Shown: positions 58,655 through 64,000 of the stretch, piece by piece
Numbering within the stretch: the stretch's first letter is position 1
Layout of the letters: each line of letters opens with the position of its first letter
Assembly: GCF_018141105.1 (NCBI RefSeq)
Contig: NZ_CP054839.1
Coordinates: forward strand, 4,030,001-4,094,000
Direction of reading: 5' to 3'
DNA: 64,000 nt
DNA from: Saccharopolyspora erythraea
GTDB lineage: Bacteria; Actinomycetota; Actinomycetes; Mycobacteriales; Pseudonocardiaceae
Made by a program: the position numbers and the translations under genes
Notes under the pieces: model-generated
What the model saw: only the letters and a program-made list of their open reading frames with translations
Told to the model about the DNA's origin: nothing
The model's database searches: none

Positions 58655-59500
58655 TCAGCCGGCCGATTCGCGCACGCTTTCCGACAGGCTCCGCAGCTCG
58701 CCGCGGAGCCAGTTCTCGGCCGCCCGGAACAGCCCGGGGCCCAGCGACACGCGGCTCACACCGAGCTCGGCGAGTGTCGACAGCGCGGGTCCGTCCGGTT
58801 CGTGCAGCACGTTGACCGGACCGTCGAGTCCCGCCACCAGCCTGCCGATGGTGCCGGGATCGCCGGCCATGATGGGGAAGACGCAGTCGGCACCGGCGGC
58901 GAGGTAGGCCCGGCCGCGTTCGAGGGCTTCGCCGACCAGCTCGGACCGCGGGCGGGAATCGCCGGTGAGCGCGGCGCGGAGGAACACGTCGACCCGCGCG
59001 TTGATCACCAGCGGGACCCCGGCCTCGTCGGCGGCCGCGCGCACCTCGGCCAGCCGTGCTGCGTGGGAGCCGGGATCGGCCAGCCCGCCGGTGCGGTGGT
59101 CGGTGTCCTCCAGGTTGCACCCCGCCGCGCCCGCCGACAGCAGCCGGGCGACCAGCTCCGCCGCGGGCAGCCCGTAGCCGGACTCGCAATCCACCGTCAC
59201 CGGAACCGACACCGTCCGTGAGACGCGCCTCGCGGCCGCGAACATCTCCGCTGCCGGAGCGCCCTCGCCGTCGTCGAAGCCCAGTGACTCGGCCACCGCG
59301 TGGCTGGTGGTCGCCACCGCGGGGAATCCAGCCTCCTCGACCAGCCTCGCGGTCACCGCGTCCCAGGCGTTGGGCAGGACCAGCGGGCGCTTCGGGACGT
59401 GCAGGTCGCGGAGGACGGCGGCGTCGGCGGCGAGCTTCTGGCGGGCGTCGTCCCCGAGCGATGCGGGAACGTTCTGATGACCGTGCTCCTCGACCGGCAT
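58655..59500 (-). CDS. Isocitrate lyase/PEP mutase-family protein
   Basis: This 281-residue TIM-barrel protein of the ICL/PEPM superfamily has LVLPNAWDAVTARLVEEAG, VPVTVDCESGYG (in place of the KKCGH loop of true isocitrate lyases), GCNLEDTDHRTGG and VINARVDVFL. The loop points to the mutase/lyase side of the family, such as 2-methylisocitrate lyase-like, oxaloacetase or phosphonopyruvate enzymes. ATG 59498-59500 is chosen; longer reading is possible. No phosphonate genes are near, so a phosphonate role is not supported. It is probably unrelated to the neighbouring clusters. Confidence 0.85.
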   Translation of the reverse strand: MPVEEHGHQNVPASLGDDARQKLAADAAVLRDLHVPKRPLVLPNAWDAVTARLVEEAGFPAVATTSHAVAESLGFDDGEGAPAAEMFAAARRVSRTVSVPVTVDCESGYGLPAAELVARLLSAGAAGCNLEDTDHRTGGLADPGSHAARLAEVRAAADEAGVPLVINARVDVFLRAALTGDSRPRSELVGEALERGRAYLAAGADCVFPIMAGDPGTIGRLVAGLDGPVNVLHEPDGPALSTLAELGVSRVSLGPGLFRAAENWLRGELRSLSESVRESAG

Positions 59501-59614
59501 GATCGCGAGTATAGGGAGGCCACCCGGCCGCGACGCCCCGCTCTGCACCCGCGCAAGCTGGTGCGATCCGCGCTGGTGGACCGTCCCGGTGAACGTGGCC
59601 GATGGTGACGCGGT

Positions 59615-60772
59615 TCACGACGCGCAGGTGAGCGCACTCCTGTCGCGGTCGTCCAGCGCGGTGGCCGCGTGCGCCATCGACGACAGCGTCGCGTGCCGGT
59701 GCCAGCCGTCGAACGACTGACCGGCGAAGTCCATGATGCCGACCTGCTCGGTGATGCCGGTGAAGTCCGACTCCACCCGGCGCAGCAGCCGGCTCAGCCG
59801 CAGCAGTTCCGAGGGCGCCAGGTCGACGAGATCGGTCAGCCACAGCTCGCCCGCCCACGGTGCGCCGACCTCGCCGACGGCGAGCAGCAGGAGGTCGTCG
59901 CGCTGGAAGCGCCCGGCGCCACCGGGCATCCTGACCCGCACACCGGCGGCCAGCGTGGTGCCCGCGGCGGGCCGGCGCCTGGCCTTGGCCGCGTTGGCGA
60001 TGTGCTTTGCCGGCCGCGGCTCCGCGCCGCGCGGGCCCGCGGTCGGGTCGGTGACCACCAGCGGGAGTGATCCGGCGATCCGGGTGAGGGAGGGCGTTCC
60101 GGTCATCTGCAGCGCCCGCGTCATGGCGAACGGGTCGGTGTCGCGCCCGTCGGAGATCACCGGCAGTCTCGGGAGCCCACCGCGGCACATCGCGGTCAGG
60201 TAGGCCGCGATGGTGCAGTCGCCGAGCGTCTCCGGTTCGATCTCCCGCGGGATCGCGGCACGCGCGCGCCGGGCGGCGTCGGAGAGCCACCGCTCGGAGA
60301 GGCGCAGCCGCCATTCCACGGGATCGCACCGGACCTCGGAGGCGGCCCAGACGCCGACCGCCTGCTGGGCGTTGAGCACGCGGCCCGCGCTGGGGAAGAA
60401 CCGCCGTTCGACGCCGACCGAATGGCGCCCGGTCTTCGGGATCACCACCGGTCGCACGACCCACGCCCGCGGTGGGCGGGTGCGGACGACGTGGCGGGCC
60501 AAGGCATGGCGCACCGGTGCCCAGTCCCAGGTCGAACTGCTGACGAAGTGGTGCAGCCCCTGCTCGGAAGCGCTGCCGCCGGTCGCCGCCGCGATGTTGC
60601 GGATCGACTTGCGGCCCGACGCCGAGAGCAGCCCGCGCACGTACTGGACGCCCTTGCTGCGCTGGTCGCTGCGCGGCAGCGGCGCGAACAGGGACTCGCA
60701 GAGCTCGGTGAGCACCGCCTCCCGCGGCATCGGGGACGCGGACCTCGGCAGCGGGGCACCCATGTGCGGCAT
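59615..60772 (-). CDS. IS701-like transposase-related protein, probably inactive
   Basis: This protein of about 385 residues resembles IS701-type transposases (SDQRSKGVQYVRGLLS, GRKSIRNIAA, SVGVERRFFPSAGRVLNAQQAVGVW). The first catalytic Asp normally sits in a VDDTGF-like motif before KxGxxSVGV. Here the segment reads VVRPVVIPKTG, so that Asp is gone. I find no clear terminal inverted repeats or target duplications. I chose ATG 60772; the frame is open further up to 60910. It is either a decayed insertion sequence or a domesticated DNA-binding protein, a kind often seen at actinomycete biosynthetic loci. Confidence 0.8.
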   Translation of the reverse strand: MPHMGAPLPRSASPMPREAVLTELCESLFAPLPRSDQRSKGVQYVRGLLSASGRKSIRNIAAATGGSASEQGLHHFVSSSTWDWAPVRHALARHVVRTRPPRAWVVRPVVIPKTGRHSVGVERRFFPSAGRVLNAQQAVGVWAASEVRCDPVEWRLRLSERWLSDAARRARAAIPREIEPETLGDCTIAAYLTAMCRGGLPRLPVISDGRDTDPFAMTRALQMTGTPSLTRIAGSLPLVVTDPTAGPRGAEPRPAKHIANAAKARRRPAAGTTLAAGVRVRMPGGAGRFQRDDLLLLAVGEVGAPWAGELWLTDLVDLAPSELLRLSRLLRRVESDFTGITEQVGIMDFAGQSFDGWHRHATLSSMAHAATALDDRDRSALTCAS

Positions 60773-61372
60773 CGGGTTCCAATCGGTCGTTCCGGTACCA
60801 GGTCGGTCGTCACCGGCGGCGCCGATGTGGGCGGGGCCGCCGCGGCCGAGCGTGGTCGCTGCCGTGGTGTGGGCGCGGCCCGGCTCGGTGGTGCCGCCGA
60901 CTCCGCACAAGGTAGGTGGGTGCCCGAGGCCGGAACGCGGATTTGACAGCTAGTTGCCGGAGTCGGGAGCAGCGCGTTCGAAACAGGCGACGCTCGGTCC
61001 GGTACTTGCCAGGAGTGCTGTAACAGCTCCGCAGGCGCGAGAGAGGCCGGAGCACCACCGCTGGAACGTCTGTCCACTTTCGATGAGCGCGGGTGTGCTT
61101 GACCGCGGAGCGGGCGGCGGCAGGCGATGCCGAAGGGGGAGTGCGTACTCCCCGCCACTCTCAACATATAGCGCACCGGGGGGCTTGCGGCAAGACCCGG
61201 GGTATGCCGCAGAATCGCCAGCCGAAGCCGGGACCTGCGAAAACGGGAGTCGCGCAGGGCGTGTGCCGTCAGCCGGGGAACTGTCGGCGTGAACACGCGA
61301 GAACGTCCAACCGGGGGAAAGTGCCGGACTGGACGACGACGAAGATCGGTAACAAGCCGCAGTGAGGGGAAT
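60773..61372. other. Intergenic region with rifamycin-associated element
   Basis: These 600 bp between divergent genes carry the RAE at 61180-61198, an ACATATA box (61164-61170) just before it, and the AGGGGA ribosome site of the HelD-type gene. A CTAG near 60950 is isolated and lacks the layout of the shared element. Confidence 0.7.
61180..61198 (+). promoter_or_regulatory. Rifamycin-associated element (RAE)
   Basis: GGGGCTTGCGGCAAGACCC is a 19-bp inverted repeat that closely matches the known RAE upstream of rifamycin-resistance genes in actinomycetes. It lies 174 bp before the HelD-type start. The match is from memory of the published consensus. Confidence 0.87.
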
Positions 61373-63580
61373 GTGTCAACCCAGGAGTACGAAGACGAAC
61401 TGCGCTCCGAGCGCGGCTACGTGGCCGGGCTCTACGCGCGGCTCGACGCCGAGCGGGCGCGGGTGAAGGGTGAGTACGACGCGGCGTTGCGGGGGAACGG
61501 TGGGACACCCGTGGAACGGGATGTCGAGGTGCGCGCCCTGGCCAGGGAGGCGAAGCGGCTGGACGTGGCCGACAACGGGCTGTGCTTCGGCCGGCTGGAC
61601 AGCCTCTCCGGCGAACGGCGCTACGTCGGCCGGATCGGCCTTTTCGACGAGGAGAACGAGTACGAACCGGTTCTGCTCGACTGGCGGGCGCCGGCGGCCC
61701 GCGCGTTCTACGTCGCCACCGCGGTGTCCCCGGAGGACATGCGCCGGCGCCGCCAGTTCCACACCCGCGGGCGGCAGGTGGCCGACTTCACCGACGAGGT
61801 GTTCGGCCGCCCCGGCGGTGCCGACCGAGGGGACGCGGCCCTGCTCGCGGCGGTCAGCGCGCCGCGCGGTGAGGGGATGCGCGACATCGTGGCGACGATC
61901 CAGGCCGAGCAGGACCGGATCATCCGGCTCGACCACCCGGGTGTGCTGGTGATCGAGGGCGGCCCCGGCACCGGGAAGACCGTGGTGGCGCTGCACCGCG
62001 TCGCGTACCTGCTCTACACCCAGCGGGAGCGGATGCAACGCCACGGCGTGCTCGTGGTCGGCCCCAATCCGGCGTTCCTGAACCACATCGGCCGTGTTCT
62101 GCCGTCGCTGGGGGAGTCCGACGTGGTGTTCATGACCACCGGCGACTTCGTGCCCGGTCTGCGCGTCGCCGCCGACGACACCCCGGAGGCCGCGCGCGTC
62201 AAGGGTTCGCTGAAGATCCTGGACGTGCTCGCGGCGGCGGTCGCCGATCGGCAGCGGCTGCCGGAGGAGCCGGTGCCGATCGAGCTGGGCGACGTCACGG
62301 TGCGGATCGACGCCGAGACCGCGGAGTGGGCAAGGGAGGAGGCGCGCGCGAGCGGGCTACCGCACAACGAGGCCCGCGCGGTGTTCACCGAGATCGTCAC
62401 GTATGTGCTCACCGAACGGGCGATCAGCCGGATCGGCCGGGGCTGGCTGTCCCGGTCGGACCGCCAAGCGCGGGAGCAGATGCGGGCGGACCTGCTCGCG
62501 GAGTTGGCGGGCAACGACAGGTTCACCGCCGCGCTCGACGAGCTCTGGCCGATGCTGACACCGGAAACGCTGCTGGCGTCGCTGTACACGTCGCCGGAAC
62601 GGTTGCGGGCGGCAGGCGCCGACCAAGCGCTGTCGCGTGCCGATGGCGACGCCTGGACGGTCTCGGACGTGCCGTTGCTCGACGAGCTGGTCGACCTGCT
62701 GGGCCGCGACAAGGCGGCTGAGAAGTCCGCCGAGCTGGCCGCCGAGCGGGAGCGGAAGGCCGAGGCGGAGTACGCCGCCGGCGTGATGGACATCCTCGTC
62801 GACCGCCAGGACTCGATGGACGACGAGGACCACCTCTTCGCCACGGACCTGCTCTACGCCGAGGACCTCGCGGACCGCTTCGTCGAGCAGGACACCCGCG
62901 AGCTCGCCGAGCGAGCCGCCGCGGACCGGGACTGGACCTACCGGCACGTCGTGGTCGACGAGGCCCAGGAACTGTCCGAAATGGACTGGCGGGTGCTGAT
63001 GCGGCGCTGTCCGAACCGCTCATTCACGGTGGTGGGCGATCTCGCCCAACGCCGGTCGACGGCCGGTGCGACATCGTGGGGCGCGATGCTGGAGCCGTAC
63101 GTGCCCGGCCGCTGGGTCTACCGCTCGCTGTCGGTGAACTACCGCACTCCTGCGGAGATCATGACCGTCGCCGCCGCGTTGCTCGCCGAGTTCGCACCCG
63201 GGGTCCAGCCGCCGGAGTCGGTCCGCTCGTGCGGGGTCCGGCCGTGGTCCAGGCAGGTCACCGAGGACGAGCTGCCTGCTGTCATCGAGGAGTTCGCGCG
63301 GGACGAAGCCGATCGCGAAGGCACCAGCGTCGTGATCGGGCCACCGGGTGTGCCGGGCGCGGTGGCGGCGTCGGACACGAAGGGCCTGGAGTTCGACGCC
63401 GTCCTGGTCGTGGAACCGGAGCGGATCCTCGCCGACGGCCCGCGCGGGGCGGCCGAGCTATACGTCGCCCTCACCCGCGCGACCCAGCGGCTCGGTGTCC
63501 TGCACCACGGCCCGTTGCCGCGGGCTCTGGCCGGTCTCGCCGAAGCCGGCTCACCTGCCCAGGCCGGGAATCGGCGGTAG
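61373..63580 (+). CDS. helR: HelD-family RNA polymerase-associated helicase-like protein (HelR type)
   Basis: This 735-residue UvrD/HelD-like protein has Walker A GGPGTGKT near 196-203, VDEAQELSEMDW (DEAQ box), GDLAQRRS, NYRTPAEI and a final ALTRATQRL. An N-terminal coiled region (1-60) fits the arm that HelD proteins insert into RNA polymerase. GTG 61373 has AGGGGA upstream. The RAE in the promoter region marks it as the HelR type, which pushes rifamycins off RNA polymerase and recycles stalled enzyme. Expected control is induction by rifamycins. It seems to stand alone and is not part of the biosynthetic clusters. Confidence 0.9.
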   Translation: MSTQEYEDELRSERGYVAGLYARLDAERARVKGEYDAALRGNGGTPVERDVEVRALAREAKRLDVADNGLCFGRLDSLSGERRYVGRIGLFDEENEYEPVLLDWRAPAARAFYVATAVSPEDMRRRRQFHTRGRQVADFTDEVFGRPGGADRGDAALLAAVSAPRGEGMRDIVATIQAEQDRIIRLDHPGVLVIEGGPGTGKTVVALHRVAYLLYTQRERMQRHGVLVVGPNPAFLNHIGRVLPSLGESDVVFMTTGDFVPGLRVAADDTPEAARVKGSLKILDVLAAAVADRQRLPEEPVPIELGDVTVRIDAETAEWAREEARASGLPHNEARAVFTEIVTYVLTERAISRIGRGWLSRSDRQAREQMRADLLAELAGNDRFTAALDELWPMLTPETLLASLYTSPERLRAAGADQALSRADGDAWTVSDVPLLDELVDLLGRDKAAEKSAELAAERERKAEAEYAAGVMDILVDRQDSMDDEDHLFATDLLYAEDLADRFVEQDTRELAERAAADRDWTYRHVVVDEAQELSEMDWRVLMRRCPNRSFTVVGDLAQRRSTAGATSWGAMLEPYVPGRWVYRSLSVNYRTPAEIMTVAAALLAEFAPGVQPPESVRSCGVRPWSRQVTEDELPAVIEEFARDEADREGTSVVIGPPGVPGAVAASDTKGLEFDAVLVVEPERILADGPRGAAELYVALTRATQRLGVLHHGPLPRALAGLAEAGSPAQAGNRR

Positions 63581-63597
63581 GCATGGTGAACTGAGCC

Positions 63598-63631
63598 GAG
63601 GCAGGGGTGAGGTCGACCCCACCCCTGCCTC
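63598..63631. terminator. Bidirectional hairpin between helR and the MFS gene
   Basis: Perfect 12-bp arms GAGGCAGGGGTG and CACCCCTGCCTC with a 10-base loop lie between the convergent stops at 63580 and 63633. The last bases of the right arm touch the region just before the MFS stop. Confidence 0.78.
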
Positions 63632-63632
63632 C

Positions 63633-64000
63633 TCAGTCGGCGGCCGGCGCCGCCCGTGGTGATGCGGTGTCGGCGCTCCACCCGTGCCGCGCCTCGATCT
63701 CCTCCAGGGAGAGCCCTTCGGTCCTCGGGCCGAAGAGGGTGCCGATGAGACCGGAGACCACGAGGAAACCGGCGAGGATGAGTGCCAGGTTGTGGAACCC
63801 GGTGGCGCTGACGGCCGGTACGAACAGGCTCCAGAAGCCCAGGCCGATGCGCACCACGGCGAACATGAGGCCCTGCGCGGTGCTGCGCAGCCTGGTGGGG
63901 AACAGCTCGCCCGACCAGAGTTGGAAGAAGTGCTGCGCGCCGAACCCGCCGCCGACGCCGATGGCGACCATGTAGCCGAGCGCCACCGACGAGCTCAGCG
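63633..64000 (-). CDS. MFS sugar porter, 3' part
   Basis: The gene is cut by the right edge, and only about 122 C-terminal residues are seen. They hold the last transmembrane helices, ELFPTRLRSTAQG (the sugar-porter PESPR/PTxxR region) and the typical cytoplasmic end GPRTEGLSLEEIEARHG. The substrate is unknown. It is convergent to helR. Confidence 0.88.
   Translation of the reverse strand, partial: LSSSVALGYMVAIGVGGGFGAQHFFQLWSGELFPTRLRSTAQGLMFAVVRIGLGFWSLFVPAVSATGFHNLALILAGFLVVSGLIGTLFGPRTEGLSLEEIEARHGWSADTASPRAAPAAD

Noticed and set aside
58655-59500. Phosphonate biosynthesis from the PEP-mutase-like gene
   Set aside because: No phosphonopyruvate decarboxylase or other phosphonate genes are near, and the superfamily has many other functions.
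60940-60960. CTAG near 60950 as another copy of the shared element
   Set aside because: It lacks the second half-site and the spacing seen in the other copies.
59500-61100. Complete insertion sequence around the IS701-like gene
   Set aside because: I could not find matching terminal inverted repeats or target duplications by eye.
1-64000. tRNA, rRNA, CRISPR arrays or riboswitches
   Set aside because: No cloverleaf, repeat-spacer pattern or conserved aptamer was recognised when reading the intergenic regions; a covariance-model search would be decisive.

Overview
The window is high-GC DNA from an actinomycete. PKS style, GTG/GTGA-coupled starts and gene content suggest Saccharopolyspora or a close relative; the genus is inferred. 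A thiamine-diphosphate Stetter enzyme related to PigD is known from S. erythraea and a gene of that type is present here. No rRNA, tRNA or CRISPR was seen.

Region 1 (1-25676) is the 3' part of a modular type I PKS cluster on the + strand: the end of one subunit (DH-KR-ACP), a 5356-residue three-module subunit, a one-module subunit with a terminal thioesterase, and a coupled FAD monooxygenase. Predicted module chemistry is alkene, CH2-CH2 (DH-ER-KR, malonyl), alkene (DH-KR), then two methylmalonyl modules whose KR domains have lost the NADPH-binding motif. The released chain should carry a beta,delta-diketo, alpha,gamma-dimethyl terminus, a classic precursor of 4-hydroxy-2-pyrones or 3(2H)-furanones. 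An MDR oxidoreductase and a divergent, frameshifted TetR gene close this region.

Region 2 (27516-55588) is the most unusual part. A tightly coupled minus-strand operon (36710 to 27516) encodes a PigD-like ThDP enzyme, a PigE-like acyl-thioester reductase/aminotransferase fusion, an ACP, a FabF-type ketosynthase, an MMPL exporter and a HadA/MaoC-like dehydratase. Nearby are a CaiB-like CoA-transferase/acyl-CoA ligase/acyl-CoA dehydrogenase operon, a methyltransferase set inside remnants of an adenylation C-subdomain, a class V PLP enzyme, two MFS exporters, a thioesterase, a degenerate MetN-like ATPase, a flavin amine oxidase (possible PigB role) and a hydrolase. In Serratia, PigD, PigE and PigB make 2-methyl-3-amylpyrrole from an enoyl acceptor and pyruvate. 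Here the same logic appears with a dedicated ACP and KS and without visible bipyrrole genes, suggesting an undescribed alkyl-pyrroline/pyrrole pathway. At least six, probably seven, promoters in this region share one 32-bp CTAG-rich element in the same orientation to the gene, which ties the scattered genes into one regulon, probably of the TetR regulator at 37199.

Region 3 (56351-64000) holds a LuxR-type regulator, a SARP activator, a PEP-mutase-like enzyme, an IS701-like protein with an apparently damaged active site, a HelD-family RNA polymerase-associated protein (HelR type) preceded by a rifamycin-associated element, and the 3' end of a sugar-porter MFS gene.
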